Below are positions 1 to 7,125 of a DNA stretch of 36,976 nucleotides, piece by piece. The stretch's first letter is position 1, and each line of letters starts with the position of its first letter. Source of the DNA: Acidovorax sp. Its GTDB lineage: Bacteria; Pseudomonadota; Gammaproteobacteria; Burkholderiales; Burkholderiaceae_C. The position numbers and the translations under genes are program-made. The notes below the pieces were generated by a model, which saw only the letters and a program-made list of their open reading frames with translations, was not told where the DNA came from and ran no database searches. The stretch is taken from the NCBI RefSeq assembly GCF_016783915.1, contig NZ_JADHVT010000035.1:1-36976 (forward strand). Direction: 5' to 3'.

Positions 1-884
1 AGCGCTTCGTGTTGGTGCTCGTGGCTGTGGTGTTCCGTGAGGTGCAACCACACCCCCAGGCCCATCAGCGCAGCGGCCATCCAGAACACCCATGACGTTG
101 GTTCCGAGAACACCAACAAGGACACAACCACCCCCATGAAGGGCGCGGTGGAGAAGTACGCTCCCGTGCGGGCTGTGCCGAGCCCGCGCAATGCCAGCAC
201 AAACAGCACAAGGCTCAGTCCGTATCCTAAAAGGCCGACAGCCATCGTTGCAGACAGTGTGGCCCACGAAGGCCAGGCGGCGCCCATGCTGATGGCCAGC
301 GTGGTGTTGACCGACCCCGCGATCAGGCCCTTGATGCTGGCAACGAAGAGCGCGTCGGAGGCAGAAACCTTGCGTGTGAGGTTGTTGTCGATGGCCCAGC
401 ACAAGCAGGCCAGGCCCACCAGCCAGGAGCCCGTGCCGCCGGGTTGCCACGGAGAGCCGGTCTGCCAGCCCAGGGCAATGCCTCCCGCCACGATGGCAAG
501 CATGCCCCCCACGATGCGCCGGTCGGCGTTTTCTTTGAACACCCACCAGGCAATGACTGCGGTCAGCACCGCTTCCAGATTCAACAGCAGCGAAGCCGTG
601 GCGCCGCTGGTGGAGTGCAGTCCCAGCATCAGCGCCACAGGCCCCATCACGCCTCCAAACAGCACGGCGCCCAGGAGCCAGGGCCATTCATTCAAGGGAA
701 TGCCAGAGGGCTTGAGCCCGCCATCGCGGACCACACGCACCAGGGCCAGTCCCAGGCCGCTGCCCAGATACAGAAGGCCTGCCAGCAGCACCGGTGGCAG
801 GTCGCCCGTCAGCAGCTTGGCAAATGGGGTGCTGGCGCCGAAGAGCACCGCTGCGCCCAGGGCGTAAATGACGCTTTGATTCAT
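1..884 (-). CDS. DMT/EamA-family membrane transporter, 3' end cut by window
   Basis: The minus-strand frame opens at the ATG at 884-882 and stays open to the window edge, so the C-terminus is missing. The visible part of about 294 residues is almost entirely hydrophobic, with about ten membrane segments in two similar halves, as expected for the drug/metabolite transporter (EamA) superfamily of inner-membrane exporters. It begins MNQSVIYALGAAVLFGASTP, which is typical of EamA proteins. After the last membrane segment comes a histidine-rich tail (TEHHSHEHQHEA) that runs off the window; such tails suggest metal binding but the substrate cannot be read from sequence. No operon partner is visible: 175 bp separate it from the upstream acetyltransferase gene. 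Family assignment is firm; function beyond transport is not. Confidence 0.85.
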   Translation of the reverse strand, partial: MNQSVIYALGAAVLFGASTPFAKLLTGDLPPVLLAGLLYLGSGLGLALVRVVRDGGLKPSGIPLNEWPWLLGAVLFGGVMGPVALMLGLHSTSGATASLLLNLEAVLTAVIAWWVFKENADRRIVGGMLAIVAGGIALGWQTGSPWQPGGTGSWLVGLACLCWAIDNNLTRKVSASDALFVASIKGLIAGSVNTTLAISMGAAWPSWATLSATMAVGLLGYGLSLVLFVLALRGLGTARTGAYFSTAPFMGVVVSLLVFSEPTSWVFWMAAALMGLGVWLHLTEHHSHEHQHEA

Positions 885-1059
885 GACGGGATTTTCTACC
901 TGAAGGCGCTTGGTGTCTTCAGCGGCGTGGGCTGTCCCGGTAGGAGCAACTCCACCACCAATACCCGCGGTTTGTGCTGGCCATCCATGGCGAATAGCGT
1001 TCTTTGCCATCGCCAGAAACTGATCGCCCCTGGCGGGCACCCGCTGTCAGCGGGACTGC

Positions 1060-1347
1060 TTACACCAGCACGTCCCGCAAAGCCCCGTCCTTGTCGAACT
1101 GCGCCTTGGCAAACGGGCACAGCGGGACCACCTTGGTGCCTGTGGCCCTGGCCCATTGCACCAGCGCGCTGAGCAGCGCGCGCCCTACGCCCTGGCCGCT
1201 GAGCGAAGTGTCCACTTCGGTGTGGTCCACGATGACCATTGTGGCGTTGGTGCGGCTGTAGGTCATTTCGGCCAGGCGCTGGCCGTTGTGTTCGATGTAG
1301 AACGCGCCTTTCGCGTCCAGTTCCCGGTGGTGGATGGTGTGTGGCAT
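1060..1347 (-). CDS. small GNAT-type N-acetyltransferase (YjdJ / Acetyltransf_CG family)
   Basis: This 95-residue protein matches the small single-domain GNAT family typified by YjdJ. The centre reads FYIEHNGQRLAEMTYS, followed by the acetyl-CoA pyrophosphate-binding loop GQGVGRALLSALVQWAR and then VVPLCPFAKAQFDKD, a family hallmark near the C-terminus. The open frame extends to an ATG at 1392, but the start at 1347 gives MPHTIHHREL and the usual family length of about 95 residues; neither start has a clear ribosome binding site. Substrate is unknown; members are thought to acetylate small molecules or proteins. It stands between the DMT transporter and the LysR gene, all on the minus strand but too far apart to call an operon. 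Confidence 0.8.
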   Translation of the reverse strand: MPHTIHHRELDAKGAFYIEHNGQRLAEMTYSRTNATMVIVDHTEVDTSLSGQGVGRALLSALVQWARATGTKVVPLCPFAKAQFDKDGALRDVLV

Positions 1348-1463
1348 GGTGGTGCGCAAGGGTGGATAGGTCTGCGTCAGAGTATGGTGCATGAGGTGCT
1401 TCGGCCAGGTGGTGCAGCCAGGTGGCTCGGCCCGTTGGGTAGGACACCATGGGCTGGTGGCGC

Positions 1464-2333
1464 CTACTGGACTTGGAATGCCTCGGACAAAAACTCTGCC
1501 GTGGCGCGCACCCGTGCCGTGCGCTGCAGGTCGGGGTGCATGACCTGCCAGACTTCGTAGTCGGTCGCCCGGCGGCGTTCGGGCCAGATGCGCACCAGGC
1601 CCTCGCGCTCACCCATCCACACCGGCATTTCACCCAGGCCAATGCCCGCCGCCACGCCCTTGCGCACCAGCAGGCTCGAGCGCACGGCCAGCGCGATCTT
1701 GCCCTGGCGGGCGGGCACTCCCGCCATGGTCAGAACCGGGCTTTGCTCCAGGTAGGGTGCGTAGGCCACCAGGTGGTGGCCGCGCAGTTCGTCATCGGGC
1801 ACGGGCACGCCAAAGCGCTCGATGTAGCCCGCGCTGGCAAACAGGCCCACGGGCCACGACACCATGCGGCGCACCACCAGATCGGGCGTTTCGGGCCGGA
1901 CGTTGCGGAACGCGATGTCCACCTGCCTGCGGCTGAGGCTGAGCAACTGGGTGGAGACCTCCAGGTCCACGCGGATGTGGGGCCAGTGCTGCTGCAGGCG
2001 CTCGATGGCGGGCATGAGCAGGTCGATGGCGATCGAGTCAGTGCTGGTCACGCGCACCAGGCCGCCGGGGCTGGTGTCCTGGCCCTCGATGCGGGTGCGC
2101 AGGTCCAGGGCCGCGCTTTCCATGCGGCGGGCGGCGGCCAGCGCTGTCTCGCCTGCAGCGGTGAGCAGGTAGCCGTCCTTGGCACGCAGAAACAGCTTGG
2201 CGCCCAGCTCTGCCTCCAGCGCGTTCAGCCGCCGTCCGACGGTGGCCTGGTCCACGCCCAGGCTGCGCGCGGCGGCGCGCAAGGAGGGGGCTCGCGTCAG
2301 AGCAAGAAAAATGCGGGTGTCGTCCCAGTTCAT
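1464..2333 (-). CDS. LysR-family transcriptional regulator
   Basis: A 289-residue protein beginning MNWDDTRIFLALTRAPSLRA. Residues 1-60 form the LysR winged helix-turn-helix, with recognition-helix region SLGVDQATVGRRLNALE, and residues about 90-285 the substrate-binding fold of the CrgA/AaeR-like branch. The frame is open to an ATG at 2381, but that start lies within the palindrome at 2367-2382, and the start at 2333 aligns with the family N-terminus. It is transcribed away from the quinone oxidoreductase gene at 2470, the standard arrangement for a LysR regulator and its target, so the oxidoreductase is the likely regulated gene (inference). Inducer unknown. Confidence 0.9.
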   Translation of the reverse strand: MNWDDTRIFLALTRAPSLRAAARSLGVDQATVGRRLNALEAELGAKLFLRAKDGYLLTAAGETALAAARRMESAALDLRTRIEGQDTSPGGLVRVTSTDSIAIDLLMPAIERLQQHWPHIRVDLEVSTQLLSLSRRQVDIAFRNVRPETPDLVVRRMVSWPVGLFASAGYIERFGVPVPDDELRGHHLVAYAPYLEQSPVLTMAGVPARQGKIALAVRSSLLVRKGVAAGIGLGEMPVWMGEREGLVRIWPERRRATDYEVWQVMHPDLQRTARVRATAEFLSEAFQVQ

Positions 2334-2366
2334 GGTGGTCGAGAGGGGGCGGGGAGAACCAAGTGT

Positions 2367-2382
2367 GATGCAAATTTGCATC
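2367..2382. promoter_or_regulatory. perfect 16-bp palindrome, candidate LysR operator
   Basis: GATGCAAATTTGCATC is a perfect inverted repeat lying between the divergent LysR gene (start 2333) and the oxidoreductase gene (start 2470). LysR-type regulators bind short dyads of the ATC-N-GAT kind in exactly such positions, so this is the best candidate recognition site. Binding is inferred from position and symmetry only. Confidence 0.6.
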
Positions 2383-2469
2383 GCCGTGGAGTGAAATTGC
2401 TGCGTTTAAAACACTGCGATGCGCCCTATCCTCAGAGGCATTGAAAGCCATGCTTGAGGAGCAACACCC

Positions 2470-3504
2470 ATGTCCACGCCTGTGAATGAACCGCCCGCAA
2501 CCACCCAACGCACCATGCAAGCCATCGTGTTCGATGACTTCGGCGGGCCCGAAGTGCTGGTGGTGCGCGAGATGCCTACCCCCGAGGTGCGTCCGCACGA
2601 CCTGCTGGTCCGCAACGCCTCCATTGGCGTCAACCGTGCCGACCTGTCGCACCGCAAGGGGGCCTACGGCCGCGCCTACTTTGGCGATGCCGACACCATG
2701 GGGCTGGAGATTGCAGGCACGGTGGTGGCGGTAGGGGCTGAGGTACAGGACTTTGCCGTGGGCGACCGGGTGATGGGCATTGTGGGCGGCGGCGCCTACG
2801 CCGAGCTGTCGCGCATCGACCATCGCATGGCCATGCAAGTGCCTGCGGGCATGGACCTGGTGGCGGCTGGCGCCGTGGCCGAGGTGTTCGTGACCGCGCA
2901 CGAGGCGCTTTTCCACCTGGCTCGCCTGCACGCTGGCGAGTCGGTACTGATCCATGCAGCGGCGGGCGGCGTGGGCTCTGCCGCCGTGCAACTGGCCCAT
3001 GCAGCGGGAGCCCGGGTGTTTGCCACGGCGGGTGGTGACAAGCGTGGTGCCGTGCTGACCTGTGGAGCCGATGTGTTCATCGACTACCGCAGCGAAGACT
3101 TTCAGGCGGTGGTCGCGCAGGCAACGCAGGGCCGGGGTGTGGATGTGGTGATCGACTTCATCGGGGCTCCGTACCTGGAGCGCAACGTGCGGTCGCTGGC
3201 CGAAGGGGGGCGCCTGGTGTCCGTGGGCCTTCTCGGTGGCGCGCAGGGGGCTGTCTTACCGATGGATGCGGTGCTGTTCCGCCACTTGCAGATCTTTGGC
3301 ACGGTGATGAAGTCCCGCCCGCCCGAGATCAAGCAGGCCATGGTGCAGCGGTTTGCCCGGCAATGGCTGCCGGCCTTGGCTGCCGGGGTGATCCGGCCGG
3401 TGATTGACAGCACGTTTGCGCTGGCCGACGCCGCGCAGGCGCATCGGCGCATGGAGTCTGGCGCCAGTATCGGCAAGATCCTGTTGCTGCCTGAGGCGCG
3501 CTGA
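2470..3504 (+). CDS. NAD(P)H:quinone oxidoreductase, zinc-free MDR family (PIG3/QOR-like)
   Basis: The 344-residue product is a medium-chain dehydrogenase/reductase of the quinone oxidoreductase type. It opens after a 15-residue extension with MQAIVFDDFGGPEVL, has the GroES-like domain with SIGVNRADLSHRKG (about 51-64), and the nucleotide-binding loop HAAAGGVGSAAVQLA (about 162-176). The structural-zinc cysteine cluster of true alcohol dehydrogenases is absent, and VDVVIDFIGAPYLERN plus IFGTVMKSRP match the PIG3 subgroup. It probably reduces quinones or other enones with NADPH in the cytoplasm. The start at 2470 is preceded by GAGGAGC, a good ribosome binding site; Met16 would be the family's common start. 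It is divergent from the LysR gene and probably controlled by it. Confidence 0.88.
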   Translation: MSTPVNEPPATTQRTMQAIVFDDFGGPEVLVVREMPTPEVRPHDLLVRNASIGVNRADLSHRKGAYGRAYFGDADTMGLEIAGTVVAVGAEVQDFAVGDRVMGIVGGGAYAELSRIDHRMAMQVPAGMDLVAAGAVAEVFVTAHEALFHLARLHAGESVLIHAAAGGVGSAAVQLAHAAGARVFATAGGDKRGAVLTCGADVFIDYRSEDFQAVVAQATQGRGVDVVIDFIGAPYLERNVRSLAEGGRLVSVGLLGGAQGAVLPMDAVLFRHLQIFGTVMKSRPPEIKQAMVQRFARQWLPALAAGVIRPVIDSTFALADAAQAHRRMESGASIGKILLLPEAR

Positions 3505-3539
3505 ACTGGCCGTGCGGCGCGCCCGGGTTTCGGCCTGCC

Positions 3540-5258
3540 TCAGCCCGCCGCAGCGGGCTTGCGACAGGCGGCAAACATGTCCAGCTCAGTGTTGTATGCC
3601 TCGGTCTTCACATCCATCAGGCCCAGCACCGAGTGAAAGTAGTGGTCGTGGGTGATGCGCCGTTCGCCCAGGTCTTGCTGCAGGCAGCCGGTGGCCAGGT
3701 GGGTGCGGGCCTGCATGGCGGGCGACAGCCAGGTGATCCAGGGCACGTGCTTTTGCACGTCAGGGGCAATGGAGTAGGGCAGGCCGTGCAGGTAGATGTT
3801 GTTCTCACCCAGCGATTCGCCATGATCTGCTACGTAAATCATAGCTGTCTGGGCATTTTTCTCTTGCGCTCCCAGCCACTGGAGCACTGAATCGAGGAAA
3901 TGGTCCGTCTCGACGATGCTGTTGTCGTAGGCGTTGACCACCTGCTCGCGCTGGCATTCCTGCAAGGCGGTGGATGTGCACTCGGGACTGAACTTCTTGT
4001 TCTCGGGCGCGGAGCGCTTGTAGTACGCGGGGCCGTGGCTGCCCATCTGGTGCATCACCACCACGGTGCCACGCTGGCGCTGCTCGGCGGGCAGGGCGGC
4101 GATCTGGGCGTCCAGGTCCTTGAGCATCACGCGGTCCAGGCACTCGCCGCCAGCGCACAGCGCTGGGTCTTTCTGGGTGCTGGTGATGGTCTCGCCGACG
4201 CGGTCGCACACGCCCTTGCAGCCCGACTGGTTGTCCACCCACAGCACCGCGAGGCCTGCATGGTGCAGCACGTCGATCAGGCTTTCGTAGTTGGCCGAGC
4301 GGCCCTCGTAGCCCGTGCGGCCCAGGTGCGAATACATGCAGGGCACCGACGCGGCGGTGCTGGTGCCGCAGGACCAGGCGTTGCGAGCGCTCACCAGGTC
4401 CTTGCGGGCCGAGAGGCGGGGGGTGGTGTCGCGCGCATAGCCGTTGAGGCCAAAGTTGCCGCTGCGGCCCGTCTCGCCCAGCACCAGCACCAGCAGCGGG
4501 GGCTTGGCCTGGCCGGCATAGCTGGCGCCCAGCTGGGCGTCACGGCCCAGCGGCAGGATCTTGCTGGTGTCCATGCGCAGGGGCTTGGTGGCGATGTTGC
4601 CCAGCGCGTACACGCTGTTGAGGGGGTTGATCAGGTAGCGCAGCTTGGTGTGGTTGCGCATGGTGGACGCAAAGTCCTGGAACACCAGCAGCAGGCACAC
4701 CACGATGACCGCAATGGAGCCCACCAGCAGCAGCCCGTTGTGCGCCAGGTGGCGCAGCGCGGTCAGGCGCTGCACGGGGCGGCGGTACAGCCACAGCAGC
4801 GGCGGCACCGCCAGGATGAGCACGGTGCCCAGCATGCGCAGGTTGAGCAGGTCGCCGGCTTCCTTCACGTCGGTCTGCATCACGTTGACCAGCATGCTGG
4901 CGTCGATGGCGATGCCGTAGGCGAGCATGAAGTACGCACCGAACGCGGCCATCAGCACCAGCACCAGCACTGCGGGCTTGAGCGTCCAGCGCCAGGCCAG
5001 CAGGCTCAGCAGCGCCGCGTTGCCCGCCGCGACGATGAGTGCAAACGCCAGCGCAAAACCCCAGCCGCGCAGGCTGCCCTGGCCGGGAAGCTGGGCCACC
5101 TCTTGCCACAGCGGCACGTTGCAGGCCGTGGCCAGCCAGGTGCTGACCAGCACCACTACCCAGGCGGGGTGCAGTGGGCGGGGAGCGGAGGGCGTGGCGG
5201 GTGGCTTCGCAAGCGGAGCCGAGTAAAAAGGCAGATATTGCCGTAGAGACGGATACAT
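3540..5258 (-). CDS. eptA: lipid A phosphoethanolamine transferase (EptA/MCR family)
   Basis: This 572-residue inner-membrane enzyme transfers phosphoethanolamine from phosphatidylethanolamine to lipid A, lowering surface charge and polymyxin affinity in relatives. Five membrane segments lie at about 33-47, 66-88, 95-118, 139-157 and 174-194, followed by a periplasmic sulfatase-fold domain. Zinc and catalytic residues of the family are all visible: Glu262 in GETGRSGNF, the phosphorylated Thr301 in CGTSTAASVPCMYS, His403 and His408 in MHQMGSHGP, Asp478-His479 in ADHGESLGEN, and His491. Many cysteines of the soluble domain are present, as in MCR-type proteins. The chromosomal setting, with no mobile element flanking it, suggests an intrinsic gene. 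The start at 5258 has a weak ribosome binding site; no other ATG fits. Confidence 0.93.
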   Translation of the reverse strand: MYPSLRQYLPFYSAPLAKPPATPSAPRPLHPAWVVVLVSTWLATACNVPLWQEVAQLPGQGSLRGWGFALAFALIVAAGNAALLSLLAWRWTLKPAVLVLVLMAAFGAYFMLAYGIAIDASMLVNVMQTDVKEAGDLLNLRMLGTVLILAVPPLLWLYRRPVQRLTALRHLAHNGLLLVGSIAVIVVCLLLVFQDFASTMRNHTKLRYLINPLNSVYALGNIATKPLRMDTSKILPLGRDAQLGASYAGQAKPPLLVLVLGETGRSGNFGLNGYARDTTPRLSARKDLVSARNAWSCGTSTAASVPCMYSHLGRTGYEGRSANYESLIDVLHHAGLAVLWVDNQSGCKGVCDRVGETITSTQKDPALCAGGECLDRVMLKDLDAQIAALPAEQRQRGTVVVMHQMGSHGPAYYKRSAPENKKFSPECTSTALQECQREQVVNAYDNSIVETDHFLDSVLQWLGAQEKNAQTAMIYVADHGESLGENNIYLHGLPYSIAPDVQKHVPWITWLSPAMQARTHLATGCLQQDLGERRITHDHYFHSVLGLMDVKTEAYNTELDMFAACRKPAAAG

Positions 5259-5281
5259 GGGGTGTAGTTTGCCCGTGGAGG

Positions 5282-5298
5282 CTTAAGAGTGCGTTAAT
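5282..5298 (-). promoter_or_regulatory. PmrA-box-like tandem half-sites upstream of eptA
   Basis: Read on the minus strand this is ATTAAC-GCACT-CTTAAG, two TTAA half-sites with 11-bp periodicity. The enterobacterial PmrA box is YTTAAK-N5-YTTAAK, and PmrA drives eptA (pmrC) there. The downstream half-site is a full match and the upstream one deviates at both outer bases. It ends only 23 bp before the annotated ATG, closer than usual, so the start codon may be further in or the transcript nearly leaderless. Binding is inference. Confidence 0.4.
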
Positions 5299-5461
5299 GC
5301 GGGGGGCAATACCTACGGACCGATGGGGATCAGAGTCCCTGTGAGCTGTCTTCGCAACGCTCCCGACCTGGTTGCCCCCGTGATAGTGGACAGATCAAGG
5401 CGGTTTGTGCCGGTTCACATGCCCTGTGTTGGCGTCTCTGAAGGTCGCCAGGGCGCAAAGC

Positions 5462-5645
5462 CTGAGAGCCTGTTTACGATCTCGCAGGGGGTTGCGCTCC
5501 AATCCTTCGGGCAGCGGTCTTTGCGGGCGGTCTGCGGCGTTGCGGCGCTTGCCAATAGTCTGGCTGTTGGCTGCACCCCGCGCCTTGCACACCATCCCGC
5601 AAAGACGGCTGCGCGACCCCGGGGAGATCGTAAACAGGTTCTCAG
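5462..5645. repeat. 184-bp MITE-like element with nested inverted repeats
   Basis: The ends are 22-bp inverted repeats (5462-5483 and 5624-5645) that match at 21 of 22 positions, reading CTGAGAGCCTGTTTACGATC inward from the left. Inside are further paired arms: 5488-5497 with 5611-5620 (9 of 10), 5511-5527 with 5596-5612 (16 of 17), and a central hairpin 5551-5558 with 5564-5571 (7 of 8). The whole element can therefore fold into one long imperfect hairpin with a bulge on the left side. It contains no gene. It occupies most of the 446-bp gap 5259-5704; the rest of that gap shows only the eptA upstream site. A non-autonomous transposable element is the likeliest reading; the parent family was not identified. 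Confidence 0.7.
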
Positions 5646-5704
5646 AGGCAGGACGCTATGTTCGCGGTGAAATCATCACGGCTTCATCCCGGGGCGGATA
5701 CCGC

Positions 5705-6637
5705 CTACGTTGGAGCGTCGGGGCGTATGTCCAGCTTGAGTGCCAGGCCTTCGACCTTTGCATAGCGCTTGATGCGTCCGATCAATTCAGCCGTCAGCAC
5801 ATGCCCTGCCGACAGCAGCAGGACGCCTTCCTGGGAAAAAAGGTCCTTGCCCAGTGCCATGCCCGGCTCTAACTGGGCCGCAGCCAACGAGAGAAGTCGC
5901 TCTGGTGGGCGGGGTGGCTCTTTTTGCATGATGTGCAAAAACAGATCGATCACTTCGGCATCAAACTGCGTGGCACGACCTCTTTGCAGGAGAGTTCGTG
6001 CTTCGGTGTCGGTCAGCGGCGTACCTGTCAGGTGCCCGTGCGTGAGATCGTCAAAGGTGTCAACGACGGCCAGAATCCGGGCGCCTATCGGAATTTGCGC
6101 GCCCTCCAACCGGTCCGGAAAGCCGCTGCCGTCCCAGCGCTCATGGTGAGAACGGATGATGGCCGCTACGGGTTGGTGTTCATCCAGCGCCATGAACGCC
6201 TGGGCGCCAAGCACCGGATGGCGCTGGTAGCTGATCATCTCCTCGGCAGTGAGCCGGCCAACCGGCTTATTCAGGATGCTGTCGGGCAGTGCCATGAGTC
6301 CCATGTCGTGTAGCAGTCCTGCTACGAACACATCTTGCAGGGCGCTGTCCGTGAGCCCCATCATTTGCGCGACCTTGCGCGCCAGGCTGGCGGTGCGCTT
6401 GCCGTGTCCAACGAGCAAGCCACTGCGGAGCTCCATGAGGTTGGAGAAAATTTTGATGCTGGTCAGGTAGTTGCGGCGCAGTTGGTCGTTGGCATGCTGA
6501 AGTTCGGTTGTTCGTTCCTGGACGCGGTCCTCCAGCCCAGCATTGAGGTCCCGCAGCTCTTCGTTCTGTGCTGCGGTCAGGGCTTGCAGGCGTGCCCGAT
6601 CACGCTGTAGCAACCGGTGCTCCGCAGCCTGGCGCAC
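5705..6637 (-). CDS. HD-GYP domain part of a frameshifted REC-HD-GYP response regulator
   Basis: This 310-residue frame (GTG at 6637) carries a coiled-coil linker (about 5-55) and an HD-GYP domain of the kind that hydrolyses cyclic di-GMP: metal-binding HD pair at about 110-111 in AGLLHDMG, and HHERWDGSGFP at about 164-174, where the usual GYP reads GFP. Upstream of 6637 the same frame continues without a stop and encodes the missing end of a receiver domain (AAINDGQIYRYIHKPWD), proving that it belongs with the REC fragment at 6640-7080. A single missing base near 6717-6722 separates the two; restoring one G would give ADMEAHIAAIN, the usual sequence there. The whole protein would be about 458 residues and RpfG-like. 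Independent translation from the GTG is possible but unproven. Confidence 0.8.
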   Translation of the reverse strand: MRQAAEHRLLQRDRARLQALTAAQNEELRDLNAGLEDRVQERTTELQHANDQLRRNYLTSIKIFSNLMELRSGLLVGHGKRTASLARKVAQMMGLTDSALQDVFVAGLLHDMGLMALPDSILNKPVGRLTAEEMISYQRHPVLGAQAFMALDEHQPVAAIIRSHHERWDGSGFPDRLEGAQIPIGARILAVVDTFDDLTHGHLTGTPLTDTEARTLLQRGRATQFDAEVIDLFLHIMQKEPPRPPERLLSLAAAQLEPGMALGKDLFSQEGVLLLSAGHVLTAELIGRIKRYAKVEGLALKLDIRPDAPT

Positions 6638-6639
6638 CG

Positions 6640-7080
6640 TCAGGCGTAGCTCGGTTTCGTCCCAGGGCTTGTGGATGTACCGGTAAATCTGCCCATCGTT
6701 GATGGCCGCGATGTGGGCTTCATGTCGGCATAGCCGGTCAGCAGAATGCGGGCAGTTTCCGGCCAGCGCACTCTCACGTGGCCCAGGAATGCAGCTCCGT
6801 CCATGCCAGGCATGCGCATGTCGCTCACCACCACATCGACTGCATGCGTTTCCATCAGCTGCAAGGCTTCGGTGCCGCCCGTTGCTTGCAGGACCTTGCA
6901 GTCTTCGGCTCGCAACACGCGCTTGAGCGCAGACAGAATGCCTGGCTCATCGTCGACGCATAGTACTGTCCAAGGCTGCTCGGAGGCGTCCAGAGGGGGT
7001 TGTGACGGGTCTGGCCCTTGTGCTGGGGCCAGGCTGCCGTTAGGACTGGGCAGCATGGTGGAAAGGTCCGTCGGGGTCAT
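6640..7080 (-). CDS. receiver domain fragment of the frameshifted REC-HD-GYP regulator
   Basis: After a proline-rich leader of about 35 residues comes a CheY-like receiver: acidic pair Asp43-Asp44 in VDDEPG, phosphoacceptor Asp87 in VVSDMRMPGMDG, and Thr115 in LLTGYADM. After Met120 the frame goes astray (KPTSRPST) and stops at 6640, so the conserved lysine and last helix are lost here but are found in the next frame. It is therefore the N-terminal third of the HD-GYP protein at 5705-6637. It lies 45 bp downstream of the histidine kinase gene, its probable phosphodonor. As written the fragment would probably not fold fully. Whether the deletion is real or a sequencing error cannot be told from one sequence. 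Confidence 0.78.
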   Translation of the reverse strand: MTPTDLSTMLPSPNGSLAPAQGPDPSQPPLDASEQPWTVLCVDDEPGILSALKRVLRAEDCKVLQATGGTEALQLMETHAVDVVVSDMRMPGMDGAAFLGHVRVRWPETARILLTGYADMKPTSRPSTMGRFTGTSTSPGTKPSYA

Positions 7081-7125
7081 CTTGCGTCAAGCTCCATCGC
7101 GGTGGGTGAGTCGGTGGCCGCTGGG

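Noticed and set aside
1038-1056. hairpin CCCGCT-GTC-AGCGGG after the acetyltransferase gene
   Set aside because: There is no run of T on the transcribed side, so it does not qualify as a Rho-independent terminator.
896-1059. possible small gene in the gap between the DMT transporter and the acetyltransferase
   Set aside because: The only open frames are tails of shadow frames; no start with a ribosome site was seen.
3836-3866. AAATCATAGCTGTC resembling the dispersed ATAGCT repeat
   Set aside because: It lies inside eptA and encodes the conserved TAMIYVADHGESLG segment, so the resemblance is coincidental.
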